Part shown: in pieces, positions 34,382-43,864 of the stretch
Layout of the letters: every line of letters begins with the position of its first letter
Position numbering within the stretch: position 1 is the stretch's first letter
NCBI RefSeq assembly: GCF_024055725.1
Contig: NZ_JAMXMX010000024.1
Location: 1 to 64,000 of the forward strand
DNA: 64,000 bases
Reading direction: 5' to 3'
DNA from: Actinoallomurus spadix
GTDB lineage: Bacteria; Actinomycetota; Actinomycetes; Streptosporangiales; Streptosporangiaceae
Position numbers and translations under genes: made by a program
The notes under the pieces: model-generated
The model's database searches: none
What the model was told of the DNA's origin: nothing
Seen by the model: only the letters and a program-made list of their open reading frames with translations

Positions 34382-35188
34382 GTGACGACGGAAACCACAA
34401 GCGCGAGCGTGCCGGTGACCGGTGGAACGATCGACGTACGGCGGCAGGGGCGGGGCGGTCCGGCCCTCGTCCTGCTGCACTACTGGGGCGGGTCCGCGCG
34501 GACCTGGGACGCGGTCATGGACCGGCTGCCCGCCGGGCGCGGCGTCGTCCGGTACGACCAGCGCGGCTGGGGCTCGTCGCGGCGGCTGCCCGGCCCGTAC
34601 GACCTCGACCGGCTCACCGACGACGTGCTCGCGGTCGCCGAGGGGCTCGGCCTGGAGCGGTACGTCCTGGCCGGGCACTCGATGGGCGGGAAGGTGAGCC
34701 AGCTCGCCGCCGCCCGGCGCCCCTCCGGGCTCGCCGGGATCGCGCTGGTCGCCCCGGCGCCGCCGCGGCCGGCGCCCATGGTGACGCCCGAGTATCAGCA
34801 GGTCCTGGCGCACGCGTACGACTCGGCGGAGAGCGTGGGGCAGGCGCTCGACCACGTCCTGACCGCCGTCCCGCTGGATCCCGCCGTCAGGGACGCCGTC
34901 GTGCGGGACAGCCTGGCGGGCGACGCGGACGCGCGGCGGGAGTGGCCGCTGCGCGGCATCGCGGCGGACGTCTCGGCGGCCGCCGCGCGGATCGACGTGC
35001 CGGTCCTCGTGCTGGCGGGTGAGAACGACCAGGTCGAGCCGCCGTCCGTCCTGCGGGAGCACCTCCTGCCCTTCCTCCCGGCCGCGCGGTTCGAAGTCGT
35101 GGCGAAGAGCGGGCACCTGCTGCCCCTGGAGGCGCCGGACGCCGTCGCGTCGGCGCTGGAGGACTTCGCCGCCGGCCTCGGCGGCTGA
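34382..35188 (+). CDS. Alpha/beta hydrolase
   Basis: A 268-residue hydrolase of the epoxide hydrolase/lactonase-like group. The oxyanion region is LVLLHYWGGSARTWD, the nucleophile elbow is GHSMGG with Ser100, the acid Asp is in AGENDQVEPP and the catalytic His in KSGHLLPLEAP. The substrate is unknown. GTG 34382 has GGAGGAG 6-7 bases upstream. It is divergent from the AraC regulator. Confidence 0.88.
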   Translation: MTTETTSASVPVTGGTIDVRRQGRGGPALVLLHYWGGSARTWDAVMDRLPAGRGVVRYDQRGWGSSRRLPGPYDLDRLTDDVLAVAEGLGLERYVLAGHSMGGKVSQLAAARRPSGLAGIALVAPAPPRPAPMVTPEYQQVLAHAYDSAESVGQALDHVLTAVPLDPAVRDAVVRDSLAGDADARREWPLRGIAADVSAAAARIDVPVLVLAGENDQVEPPSVLREHLLPFLPAARFEVVAKSGHLLPLEAPDAVASALEDFAAGLGG

Positions 35189-35326
35189 GCGCAGGCCGAT
35201 CGGGCGCCCACGGCAGGCAACTTTACCCATTTTGTCAGCCTAGTGGCTGCAATCCGTCATGACTGGGGAGATGATCGTCTTTCCTGCCACCCGCCCCTTC
35301 GGGCGGACATCCAGGAAGGACGCGTC

Positions 35327-35956
35327 ATGCTCGAGGTCATCGGCGCCGGATTCGGGCGCACCGGCACCCTCTCGCTGAAGCTGGCACTGGAACGACTCGG
35401 CTTCGGTCCCTGCCACCACATGACCGAACTGATGGAGGACCCCGCACAGATGGATCTGTGGGGACGGGTCGTCGCCGGGGAGCCGGTGGACTGGGACGAG
35501 GTCTACCGCGGCTACCGGGCGACGACCGACTGGCCGGGAACGCGCTACTGGCGCCGACTCGTCGAGCACTACCCGTACGCCAAGGTGGTCCTCACCGTCC
35601 GCGACCCGCGGAAGTGGTACGAGAGCGTCCACGAGAGCATCTACCGCACCAGGTCCATCCCCGTACCCGAAGGCTTCGTCACCCGAGGGCGGGAACTCGT
35701 CGACCAGATCATCTGGGAGGGCGAATTCGGCGGCCGGTTCGAGGACGCCGACCACGCCATCGCGGTGTTCAACGCCCACAACGAGGCGGTGCGCCGGGAG
35801 GTCCCCGCCGAACGCCTCCTGGAGTTCCAGGTCGGCGACGGCTGGGAGCCGCTCTGCGGCTTCCTCGGCGTGCCCGTCCCCGACCAGCCGTTCCCGCGCA
35901 GCAACGACCGGCAGGAGTTCGCCGCCCGGGTCGCCCAGCGACTGAAGGACCGGTAA
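35327..35956 (+). CDS. Sulfotransferase family protein, copy 1
   Basis: A 209-residue PAPS-dependent sulfotransferase-like protein of the Sulfotransfer_4 type. The 5'-phosphosulfate loop is GAGFGRTGTLSLKLALERLG at the N-terminus and the 3'-phosphate motif is VVLTVRDPRKWYES. CGFLGVPVPDQPFPRSNDR closes the protein. ATG 35327 has AGGAAGGA 6 bases upstream; a small CCGCCC/GGGCGG hairpin lies at 35291-35306. It is followed 101 bases on by a close paralogue in the same direction. The acceptor substrate is unknown. Confidence 0.88.
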   Translation: MLEVIGAGFGRTGTLSLKLALERLGFGPCHHMTELMEDPAQMDLWGRVVAGEPVDWDEVYRGYRATTDWPGTRYWRRLVEHYPYAKVVLTVRDPRKWYESVHESIYRTRSIPVPEGFVTRGRELVDQIIWEGEFGGRFEDADHAIAVFNAHNEAVRREVPAERLLEFQVGDGWEPLCGFLGVPVPDQPFPRSNDRQEFAARVAQRLKDR

Positions 35957-36057
35957 GGGACCCCGACGCGGGGAGTGGCGCGCGATTCGTGCCGGTTCGT
36001 CCTGCTTTGAGGCGGGGAGAACGCAAACGGGAACCGCCACTCCCCGAGGGGGACGCC

Positions 36058-36684
36058 GTGCTCGAAGTGATCGGGGCCGGATACGGCCGTACGGGAACGC
36101 TGTCACTGAAGCTGGCGCTGGAACGGCTCGGGTTCGGCCCCTGCCACCACATGATCGAACTGATCGACGACCCGGAGCAGATCGACCGGTGGGCACGCGT
36201 GATCGAGGACGGCGACCGAGACTGGGACGACGTCTACCGCGGCTACCGCGCCACCGTCGACTGGCCGGGCGTCGCGTTCTGGCGCGAACTCGTCGCGCAC
36301 TACCCCGACGCCAAGGTGATCCTCACCGTCCGCGACCCGCGAAGCTGGTACGAGAGCGCCCGCGACAGCATCTACCGCGCCAGCTCCATCCACCCGGACG
36401 ACCCGCTCGGCCTGCGACGGCGGCGGCTCGTGCACCGGCTCGTCTGGGAGGGCGACTTCGGCGGCCGGTTCGAGGACGCCGAGCACACGATGGCCGTGTT
36501 CACCGAGCACTACGACGCGGTACGCCGGGAGGTCCCGGCCGGCCGGCTGCTGGAGTTCGGCGTCCGCCAGGGCTGGGAACCACTGTGCGGCTTCCTCGGC
36601 GTACCCGTCCCCGGCGAGCCGTTCCCCCGCACCAACGACCGCCGCGAGTTCGCCGAACGGATCGCCCAGCGGCAGGGACGATGA
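36058..36684 (+). CDS. Sulfotransferase family protein, copy 2
   Basis: A 208-residue paralogue of the preceding gene, alignable end to end without gaps apart from the C-terminus. It shares GAGYGRTGTLSLKLALERLG, VILTVRDPRSWYES and CGFLGVPVPGEPFPRTNDRR. The start GTG 36058 has GAGGGGGA 4 bases upstream. The most divergent segment is the acceptor-side region (HPDDPLGLRRRRLVHRL against PVPEGFVTRGRELVDQI in copy 1), which suggests tandem duplication followed by change of acceptor specificity. That last point is inference. Confidence 0.88.
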   Translation: MLEVIGAGYGRTGTLSLKLALERLGFGPCHHMIELIDDPEQIDRWARVIEDGDRDWDDVYRGYRATVDWPGVAFWRELVAHYPDAKVILTVRDPRSWYESARDSIYRASSIHPDDPLGLRRRRLVHRLVWEGDFGGRFEDAEHTMAVFTEHYDAVRREVPAGRLLEFGVRQGWEPLCGFLGVPVPGEPFPRTNDRREFAERIAQRQGR

Positions 36685-36724
36685 CGGTCTCCCGCCGAGC
36701 CGCTCGAGCGGGTATACAGCGCGA

Positions 36725-38395
36725 ATGAGCGAGCTCACCCGGCTCTACCACGAGGCGACCGGCTTCGGCTCCGGACGCCCGCCGCGGCCCAGCGTCCCCG
36801 GGTTCGTACCGTCGGACCCGGAGAACCGGCCCGTCCCGTTCAAGCGCTATCCCGAGGCGCCGATCCGGGCCCTTCCCATGGACCTGTCCCCCGGAGGCGC
36901 GCCGGCCGTCGCGGCCCTGTCCGGGCGGGTACCCCCCGAACGGGAAGGTGTCGATCTTGAGCTCCTCACCCGGCTGCTGTTCCTGTCCACGGGGATCACC
37001 CGGTGGGCGATGGTGCGGGAGCAGAGCGTCTGGTTCCGTACCGCGCCGTCGGCGGGCAACCGGCACCCCCTGGAGATGTACGTCGCGGCCGGCGCCGTCG
37101 GCGGGCTGGACCCCGGGCTCTACCACTTCGCGCCGGACGTGTTCGCCCTGGAGGAGCTGTCCGCGGGCGACCACCGCCCCGCCCTCGCCGACGCCGCCGC
37201 CGCGCCGGAGGCCGCGGCCGAGCCGCTCGTCCTCATCCTCACCGGCGTCCCCTGGCGCACCGCCTGGAGATACGGCGAGCGCGGCTGGCGGCACGTCTAC
37301 TGGGACGCGGGCACGATGCTCGCCAACCTCCTCACGGTCGCCGAGGCGTACGGGGTACGGGCGCGCGTCCTGCTCGGATTCGCCGACTCGGCGCTGTGCC
37401 ACCGGCTCGGGATCGACGGTATCGCCGAGTTCCCCATCGCGGTGGTCACGGTCGGCGGTCCCGGCGAGCCGGCCACGGCGGGCTCGCCGGGCGCAGCGGG
37501 CGTGGCGCGTTCGGTGGGCTCGCCGGACGTGGCCGGTGTGACCGGCGTGGCGGGCTCGCTCGGCGTGACGGGGGCGGCGGGCGGCCGCCCGCCGCCCCCG
37601 CACCTCGTCGCCAATCCCCCGGCCCGCGCCCCACTGGAACTTCCGCTGATCACCGAGGTGCAGCGCGTCGGCGAGCTCGTGACGGCCGGGCAGGTCGCGG
37701 CCTGGCGGGCGGCGGCGCCCGCCGGGCCGCACACGGACGCGGTGGAACCACCCGCCCCGGTGCCGGCGCCGACCTCGACGCCGACGCGGGACGAGCCGAT
37801 CGACGCGCTCCTCCTGCGGCGCGGGTCAACGCGGCGGATGCGGCCCGACTTCGTACCGGCCGAGCTGCTGGAATGGGGCATGGCCGTGGCCACCCGGCCC
37901 CTGCCCGCCGACGCCCTCCCCGCCGGGACGACCCTGCTCTCCCACCGGCTCACCGTCCACGCCGTCCACGGCGTCGAGTCCGGGCTGTACGACTGGTCGG
38001 GCGGGCGGGCGGAGCCGTACCGCGCCGCGTCGGAGGCGGCGGTACGGCGGCTGAGCCGCTACCTGTGCCGGGACCAGGCGCTGGGCGGCGACGCGGCGTT
38101 CACCGACTACCTCTTCGCCGACCTCGACCAGGTGCTCGGCGTGTACGGGGACCGCGGCTACCGCGTCGCCCAGCTCGAGGCGGGCGTGGCGGCCGGGCGG
38201 CTGCAGCTGGCGGCGTTCGCCCTCGGATACGGCGGCACCGGCCTCACCTTCACCGACGACGACGTGGCGGCGGCGTTCGGCGGCCGGACCGCGTGCATGC
38301 TCGCCGTCTCCGTCGGAATTCCCGCCTACGCGGCCAGGCCGGGCGGTCCGCCCGGCCGGCCCGCGCAGGTGAGGATCGGCCTGACTAGGAGATGA
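36725..38395 (+). CDS. SagB-type nitroreductase with duplicated domain
   Basis: A 556-residue protein with two nitroreductase-like (FMN) domains: the first near residues 70-245 (TRLLFLSTGITRW, RTAPSAGNRHPLEMYV, HVYWDAGTMLANLL), the second from about 355 to the end (LLLRRGSTRRMRPDFVPAELLEWGMAVA, QLAAFALGYGGTGLTFTDDDVAAAF). SagB-type dehydrogenases oxidise azolines in RiPP pathways, but no cyclodehydratase is nearby, so the role is open. The linker holds a degenerate Gly/Val/Ala/Ser repeat (GSPG, VGSPDVAGVTGVAGSLGVTG). ATG 36725 has TATACA 6 bases upstream, so a leaderless transcript is likely. The 3' end overlaps the convergent protease gene by 11 bases. Confidence 0.82.
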   Translation: MSELTRLYHEATGFGSGRPPRPSVPGFVPSDPENRPVPFKRYPEAPIRALPMDLSPGGAPAVAALSGRVPPEREGVDLELLTRLLFLSTGITRWAMVREQSVWFRTAPSAGNRHPLEMYVAAGAVGGLDPGLYHFAPDVFALEELSAGDHRPALADAAAAPEAAAEPLVLILTGVPWRTAWRYGERGWRHVYWDAGTMLANLLTVAEAYGVRARVLLGFADSALCHRLGIDGIAEFPIAVVTVGGPGEPATAGSPGAAGVARSVGSPDVAGVTGVAGSLGVTGAAGGRPPPPHLVANPPARAPLELPLITEVQRVGELVTAGQVAAWRAAAPAGPHTDAVEPPAPVPAPTSTPTRDEPIDALLLRRGSTRRMRPDFVPAELLEWGMAVATRPLPADALPAGTTLLSHRLTVHAVHGVESGLYDWSGGRAEPYRAASEAAVRRLSRYLCRDQALGGDAAFTDYLFADLDQVLGVYGDRGYRVAQLEAGVAAGRLQLAAFALGYGGTGLTFTDDDVAAAFGGRTACMLAVSVGIPAYAARPGGPPGRPAQVRIGLTRR

Positions 38396-39281
38396 CGCCG
38401 TCGATCCAGCGGCGGTAGGCGCCGACGCCGGTGTAGGCGTCCGGGCCGCCGCCGCAGATGTCGCTGACGCCGCGGCTGTCGACGCCCTCGAGCCGCCAGC
38501 GCCCGTCGACCAGCGTCAGCAGCGGCGAGCCGGAGTCACCGCCGCAGGGTCCGCGCACGCCGTCCGGGTTGTCGGTGCAGACGTCGCCGGGGTAGGCACC
38601 GAAGGCGTCGCTGCCGTTCTCGTCCACGTGGCACTTCGGGGTGCTCAGGGGCAGGACCCTGGTGTCGAGTTGCTGCAGTTGCGTCGGCAGCTGGCTCGGG
38701 TCGCTCGCGTCGTCGGAGAGGTACCCCCAGCCGATCTCCCGGACCTTGGTGCCCGGCGCGGGGAGCTTGGAGTCCATGGGAACGGGCTTCACGGACTGCG
38801 GGGTGGTCAGGTGGAGGAGGGCGATGTCCTTGCCGAGGCTCTTGTCCTCGTAGTTGATGAAGTCCGGGTGCACGACGATCTTGTCGATGTCCGAGACGGT
38901 GCCTCCCGTGGTCCGGTCGTTGGAGCCGACCCGGACGTGGAGGAGGGAGGGGTCCCAGGGCACGGACGTGGTGGCGTCCGAGCCGATCGTCATGACGCAG
39001 TGCCCGGCGGTGACCACCCAGTCCTTGCGGATCAGGGCGCCGCCGCAGCGGTGGGAGTTCGGGACGCCGTTGCGGGTGTACTGCAGCGAGACCATGAAGG
39101 GGTAGGCCTGGGTCGCCGTGCCGCCGCCGACGATCCCGGGTGAGGGGTCGCCGCCGGTCGTGTCCGCGGACGCGGCGGCGCCGGTGGCCGCCAGGGCGCC
39201 GGCGGCGACCGCCGCGGTCGCCAGCACGCGCGTGAACGCCCGTCGCCGGCCGGTGGAGGGGGTGGTCAGAGCCGAGGTCAT
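38385..39281 (-). CDS. Secreted trypsin-like serine protease
   Basis: A 298-residue S1 family protease. The twin-Arg-containing signal region (GRRRAFTRVLATAAVAAGALAATGAAASA) ends near residue 39, and the mature enzyme probably begins at Ile50 (IVGG). The catalytic triad is His94 (TAGHC), Asp152 (KDIALLHL) and Ser250 (GDSGSP). Several Cys pairs fit the usual disulfides. Secreted into the medium or cell wall zone; the substrate is unknown. The gene is monocistronic. Confidence 0.92.
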   Translation of the reverse strand: MTSALTTPSTGRRRAFTRVLATAAVAAGALAATGAAASADTTGGDPSPGIVGGGTATQAYPFMVSLQYTRNGVPNSHRCGGALIRKDWVVTAGHCVMTIGSDATTSVPWDPSLLHVRVGSNDRTTGGTVSDIDKIVVHPDFINYEDKSLGKDIALLHLTTPQSVKPVPMDSKLPAPGTKVREIGWGYLSDDASDPSQLPTQLQQLDTRVLPLSTPKCHVDENGSDAFGAYPGDVCTDNPDGVRGPCGGDSGSPLLTLVDGRWRLEGVDSRGVSDICGGGPDAYTGVGAYRRWIDGVIS

Positions 39282-39451
39282 CGTCGCTGACTCCTTGTCA
39301 CATCGTCTGTCAGGGGGCGGATGTGCAGGGGCCGCGCGACGCGTACGCCATCGACCCCGCGCGGGACGTTACCGGCCGGCGGGGAGAAGTTGATCTTGGA
39401 AGCTATGTGATCTTGATCTCGCGCCGCCCCTCCGGCCCGGGCCGCACGGGA

Positions 39452-40795
39452 TCAGGCGCGCAGGTACGACAACTCGGGGAAGCGCGCCTCGTACCGCTCC
39501 AGGAGCCGGTCCGCCACGGTGACCGAGTCGACGAGCGGGTGCGTCGCGAGGGCGCGCAGCGCCGCCGCGCGGGAACCGGTCGCCGCGGCCTCCAGGACGG
39601 CCCGCTCCACCGCCTTCACCGTCGCGACGAGGGCGAACTGGTGATCGGCTAGCGGCGCGCAGGCGACCGGACGGGCACCGTTGGCGTCGACCAGGCACGG
39701 CACCTCGACCACGGCGTCATCGTCCAGCCCCGGGAGCGCGCCACGGTTCCGTACGTTGAGGATCAGCGTGGTGCGCTCGTCGTGGGCGATGGCGCGCATC
39801 AGCGCGAGCGCGACGTTCTCGTACCCGCCGGACTCCAGGTCACTGGAGTCGCGCTCACCCGCGCCGGCGGCCTCGCGGTTCTCCGCCATGTAGGTCGTCT
39901 CGCGGGCCATGCGGGTCGTCTCCCACGCCTCCAGCGCGGAACCCGGCGAATCGGGCGTACGGGCGTAGAAGTCGCGCTGCTGGTCGAGAACGAGCGCGCC
40001 GCGCGTGTGCTCGGCGTCCCGGGCGGCGGCGACCGCGTCACGGGCGAAGTAGTAATAGTGCAGGTACTCGTTCGGGACCGCGCCGATCGCCCGCAGCCAC
40101 GCGCCGCCGAACAGCCGGCCCTCCTCGAACGACGCCAGCGCCGCGTCGTCGGCCAGCAGCTCGGGGAGCACGTCACGGCCCTCGACGCGGACGGCGCGCA
40201 GCCAGCCCAGGTGGTTCAGCCCGGCGTAATCGAACCACGCGGCGCCCGGGTCCACCCCGAGCGCGGCGGCGACGCGGCGGCCGAGACCCACGGGTGAGTC
40301 GCAGATGCCGATCACACGGTCGCCGAGATGACGGGACATCGCCTCGGTGACCGTACCGGCCGGATTGGTGAAGTTGATGACCCAGGCGTCCGGCGCCACG
40401 GCGGCGACCCGGCGGGCGATGTCCACCGCCACGGGGATCGTGCGCAGGCCGTACACGATGCCGCCCGCGCCGACGGTCTCCTGCCCGAGCACGCCCTCGT
40501 CGAGGGCCAGCCGCTCGTCGGCCGCGCGGCCCGCGAGCCCGCCCACACGGATGGCGGAGAACACGAAGTCCGCGCCGGTCAGCGCCTCGTCCAGATCGGT
40601 CGTCGCGGTGACCACCGGGGCGTCCGCGTGGCCGGCGGCCTGCTCGGCGAGGACCTGGCGGATCACGCTCGTACGGTCGGGGTCCAGGTCGTACAGGACC
40701 ACGTCGGTGACACGGCCCTTGCCGCGGTCGGCCAGGAGAGCGCGGTACACGAGCGGCACCCGGAACCCGCCGCCGCCGAGGATGGTCAGTCGCAT
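39452..40795 (-). CDS. Glycoside hydrolase family 4 (6-phospho-beta-glucosidase-like)
   Basis: A 447-residue NAD- and metal-dependent glycosidase. The N-terminal Rossmann segment is MRLTILGGGGFRVPLVYRAL. Family motifs follow: VFSAIRVGGLAGRAADE, ETVGAGGIVYGLRTIPVA, VINFTNPAGTVTEAM, GICDSPVGL (metal-binding Cys) and YAGLNHLGWLRAV (catalytic region). A late VEVPCLVDANGARPV closes the enzyme. ATG 40795 was chosen by homology; the upstream frame to 40867 has no domain. Cytoplasmic, acting on phosphorylated or plain disaccharides; no PTS gene is nearby, so the exact sugar is open. Confidence 0.9.
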   Translation of the reverse strand: MRLTILGGGGFRVPLVYRALLADRGKGRVTDVVLYDLDPDRTSVIRQVLAEQAAGHADAPVVTATTDLDEALTGADFVFSAIRVGGLAGRAADERLALDEGVLGQETVGAGGIVYGLRTIPVAVDIARRVAAVAPDAWVINFTNPAGTVTEAMSRHLGDRVIGICDSPVGLGRRVAAALGVDPGAAWFDYAGLNHLGWLRAVRVEGRDVLPELLADDAALASFEEGRLFGGAWLRAIGAVPNEYLHYYYFARDAVAAARDAEHTRGALVLDQQRDFYARTPDSPGSALEAWETTRMARETTYMAENREAAGAGERDSSDLESGGYENVALALMRAIAHDERTTLILNVRNRGALPGLDDDAVVEVPCLVDANGARPVACAPLADHQFALVATVKAVERAVLEAAATGSRAAALRALATHPLVDSVTVADRLLERYEARFPELSYLRA

Positions 40796-41060
40796 GATCC
40801 CGAGGCTAACCCGCGCGGGCGACGCCGAACATCGGTGATCGCACGAGGCACGGACCGGCGCGCCCACGACACGCCCCAGGGCCGCCGGAGTGGCCGACAG
40901 TGCGTACGGCGGCCCACTAGCCTCGAGAACGACCAGGTCACACTCTGTTCAGGCCGGTGACCGGGCGGGCCGCCGTGCTCGGACACCTCACAGCGAGCGC
41001 CCAGGATGCGGGGAGTTTCGAGGGTTATCCCTAAGGAAAGAACGCGGCAGGGGAGGTGCG

Positions 41061-41894
41061 ATGCGTAAATTGTTGTGGTTGGTGGTGTCCACGGTCCTGC
41101 TGGCCGGCTGCACGGAGGCCCGCGGGGGGACGCCGCACACCGTGGCGGGCGCGCGAAACGCCGTGGCCCCACCGGCCTCCCCGTCCCCGACCGCCACTCC
41201 GACGCCTCTCCCCAAGGGCACGCCGACCGCGAAGTCCCTCACCGCGGGCCGCCGCGTCGGGGCGATCTTCTCCCACGACACCTCGGGCACCCACTTCTGC
41301 ACCGGCAGCACGGTCGACAGCCCGGGCCACAACCTGATCATCACCGCCGCGCACTGCCTGCACGGCGGCAAGGGCAGCAGCTACACCAGCGACCTCGTCT
41401 TCGTCCCCGGGTACCACGACGGCAAGGCCCCGTACGGCGTCTGGAAGATCCGCTCGCTGCTCGTCGACACCCGCTGGGCCCACGGCTCCGACGAGGACCT
41501 CGACGTCGGCTTCGCCGTCGTCGCCCCCCTGAACGGCAAGAACGTCGGCGACGTCGTCGGCGTCAACACGCTCGGCATCGACCCCGGCTTCCGCAACGTC
41601 GTACGCGTCACGGGCTACCCGATGCGGTCCGACAAACCCATCACCTGCGTCAACGCCACGACGAAGGCGGACACCTACCAACTGCGCTTCGCCTGCAACG
41701 GGTACTTCCCCGGCACCAGCGGCAGCCCCTGGCTCGCCGACTTCGACCCGGACCGCGGCGGCCGGGTCGTCGGCGTGATCGGCGGCCGGGACGAGGGCGG
41801 CGACGAGGACGACATCTCCTACAGCTCCTACTTCGACGACGACGTCAAGCACCTCTACGACGAAGCCGTCCGCGAGAGCGCCTCCTCCCAGTGA
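41061..41894 (+). CDS. Lipoprotein V8/trypsin-like serine protease
   Basis: A 277-residue lipid-anchored serine protease. The signal peptide MRKLLWLVVSTVLLAGC ends in a lipobox with Cys17, then a Pro/Thr-rich linker. The triad is His98 (ITAAHC), Asp149 (LDVGFAV) and Ser220 (GTSGSP). The arrangement matches the V8-like/trypsin-like peptidases of actinomycetes. ATG 41061 follows GGGGAGGT 4 bases upstream. Located on the outer face of the membrane; the substrate is unknown. The gene is monocistronic. Confidence 0.9.
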   Translation: MRKLLWLVVSTVLLAGCTEARGGTPHTVAGARNAVAPPASPSPTATPTPLPKGTPTAKSLTAGRRVGAIFSHDTSGTHFCTGSTVDSPGHNLIITAAHCLHGGKGSSYTSDLVFVPGYHDGKAPYGVWKIRSLLVDTRWAHGSDEDLDVGFAVVAPLNGKNVGDVVGVNTLGIDPGFRNVVRVTGYPMRSDKPITCVNATTKADTYQLRFACNGYFPGTSGSPWLADFDPDRGGRVVGVIGGRDEGGDEDDISYSSYFDDDVKHLYDEAVRESASSQ

Positions 41895-42024
41895 TACTGG
41901 CAGAGCGGACACCGCCGGGAGGAACCTTGTTCCCGTCAGCGGCTACTGAGGGAAGAGTCCTCTCGCCTGAGTAGACGCCCCTGGAAAACAAGCCGCCACC
42001 CGACGGCGCCTGCCGGAACCAACC

Positions 42025-43686
42025 CTAGGACTTCGTCCGTGCCGGGGCGCGTTCGCCGTCGCCGCCGGTGACCGCGATGCGCTTCTCCTCTCCGTCGTCC
42101 GTACGGATCCAGGCGGTGTCCGGCGCCGGGACGACGTCGACGAACGCGTGGTTCAGCCGGACCCGTATCCGGTTCGCGGGGCGGTGGGCCGCCTTGGGCA
42201 GCACGCCGTGCTCGTCGGCCTCCGCCGGTGTCATCACCTTCGCCGGCGGCGCCCGGCGGGCGAGGACCACCGCCGCGCCGGTCTCGTTGATCGGGACCTC
42301 GGCCTCGACGTACGCACCGTTGGGCAGCCGTTTGATGATGCCGCTCTCCATGCCGTGCTCGATCATGGTCCGCTCCCGGCGCTGCAGGCCGAGGCACATC
42401 CGCTTCGCGACGAAGAACGCGATGATCGGCCCGATGATCACGGTGATCCGGAAGAACCAGGTGGTGGCGAACAGTGGGATCTCGAACGTCTTGGCGATGA
42501 TGTCGTTGGCGCCGGCCGACCACAGCAGGCCGTAGAAGACGGCGCCCGCCATGCCGATGCCGGTGCGCACGGGCACGTCGCGCGGCCGGTCGAGGAGATG
42601 GTGGATCGCGTAGTCGCGGGTGACCCAGCGTTCGAGGAAGGGGTACACCGCGAGCCCGGTGAACAGCAGGCCCGGCACGACGAGCGCCGGGATGATGACG
42701 TTCATCGGGAGGGTGTGCCCCCACGCGTTGATCTCCCAGCTGGGCATGAGCCGTAGCGAGCCCTCCATGAAGCCCATGTACCAGTCCGGCTGCGAGCCCG
42801 CGCTGATGGCGTCGGGAGTGTACGGGCCGAAGAGCCAGACCGGGTTGATCTGCAGGAACGTCGCCATCAGCGTGATGATCCCGAAGACCCACAGGAAGAA
42901 CGCCGTGGTCTTGGCGAAGAAGACCGGCCACATCGGCTTGCCGATGACGTTGCGGTTGGTGCGATCCCTGCCGGGGAACTGCGTGTGCGTCTGCCGCCAG
43001 GTGAGGATCACCCCGTGGAGGGGGATCAGCGCCAGGAGGATGCCCGGTATCAACAGGATGTGGATGGTGAACAGCCGCGGGATGATGTCGCTCCCGGGGA
43101 ACTCCCCGCCGAACAGGAACATCGTCAGGTACGTCCCGACGATCGGGATGCTCAGCAGCACGCCCTCGAGGATCCGCAGGCCGGTACCGGACAGCAGGTC
43201 GTCGGGCAGTGAGTAGCCGAACAGGCCGTTGACAAGGGCGAGGAGGAACAGCACCACGCCGATCAGCCAGTTGATCTCCCGCGGTTTGCGGAACGCGCCG
43301 GTGAAGAAGTTGCGCAGCATGTGGGCGACGATGGCCCCGATGAACAGGATCGTGGCCCAGTGGTGGATCTGCCGCATGAGCAGGCCGCCGCGTACGTCGA
43401 AGCTGAGGCGGATCGTGGACGCGTACGCCTCGCTCATCGTGACGCCGCGCAATGGCATGTACCGGCCGTTGTAGACGACCTCGTGCATGCTCGGTTTGAA
43501 GAACAAGGTCAAGAAGACGCCGGTCACGACGATGATGAAGAACGAGTACATCGCGACCTCGCCGAGCAGGAAGGTCCAGTGATCGGGAAAGACCTTCCGC
43601 AATGCTTTCGTAAAGAAACGGGCGCCTCCGACGCGTTCATCGAGCGCTCGCCCCGTATTCGACAGTGGTTTCGGCACCCTGGCCAT
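42025..43686 (-). CDS. qcrB: Cytochrome b subunit of bc1 complex (orphan QcrB)
   Basis: A 553-residue actinobacterial-type QcrB, the quinol-oxidising cytochrome b. RKVFPDHWTFLLGEVAMYSFFIIVVTGVFLTLFF begins the membrane domain. Heme His pairs lie in the two helices reading LLMRQIHHWATILFIGAIVAHMLRNFF and IHILLIPGILLALIPLHG. PDWYMGF and further helices follow, with a cytoplasmic C-terminal tail. ATG 43686 (GGAG 7 bases upstream) matches the usual N-terminus; the open frame extends to 43845. No qcrA, qcrC or cytochrome oxidase gene is adjacent, so it is an extra copy or an alternative subunit. It is divergent from the PucR regulator. Confidence 0.9.
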   Translation of the reverse strand: MARVPKPLSNTGRALDERVGGARFFTKALRKVFPDHWTFLLGEVAMYSFFIIVVTGVFLTLFFKPSMHEVVYNGRYMPLRGVTMSEAYASTIRLSFDVRGGLLMRQIHHWATILFIGAIVAHMLRNFFTGAFRKPREINWLIGVVLFLLALVNGLFGYSLPDDLLSGTGLRILEGVLLSIPIVGTYLTMFLFGGEFPGSDIIPRLFTIHILLIPGILLALIPLHGVILTWRQTHTQFPGRDRTNRNVIGKPMWPVFFAKTTAFFLWVFGIITLMATFLQINPVWLFGPYTPDAISAGSQPDWYMGFMEGSLRLMPSWEINAWGHTLPMNVIIPALVVPGLLFTGLAVYPFLERWVTRDYAIHHLLDRPRDVPVRTGIGMAGAVFYGLLWSAGANDIIAKTFEIPLFATTWFFRITVIIGPIIAFFVAKRMCLGLQRRERTMIEHGMESGIIKRLPNGAYVEAEVPINETGAAVVLARRAPPAKVMTPAEADEHGVLPKAAHRPANRIRVRLNHAFVDVVPAPDTAWIRTDDGEEKRIAVTGGDGERAPARTKS

Positions 43687-43789
43687 CGCCGCACTCCGCT
43701 CTGGCGGCCCCCCGACCGCCTCGGCATTCGGGTCTTCCACCCACTTGTACTCTCCGCTTGGTAACGCAGCGGAGTGGAGATGGCCACTT

Positions 43790-43803
43790 TTGGCACAATT
43801 AGT
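43790..43803. promoter_or_regulatory. AT-rich inverted repeat in the qcrB/pucR promoter region
   Basis: TTGGCAC-AATTA-GTGC(AA), partial dyad with 4 perfectly paired bases extending to 6 with a one-base slip, in the AT-rich centre of the 178-base divergent region. Weak candidate operator for the PucR protein. Confidence 0.3.
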
Positions 43804-43864
43804 GCAAGTAGTCACTTCTGGCCGGTAACTTGCGATCTCAGCCATGGGCTGGGGGAGGTACCGC

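Noticed and set aside
36725-38395. Thiazole/oxazole-modified peptide cluster
   Set aside because: No cyclodehydratase or precursor gene is found near the SagB-type gene.
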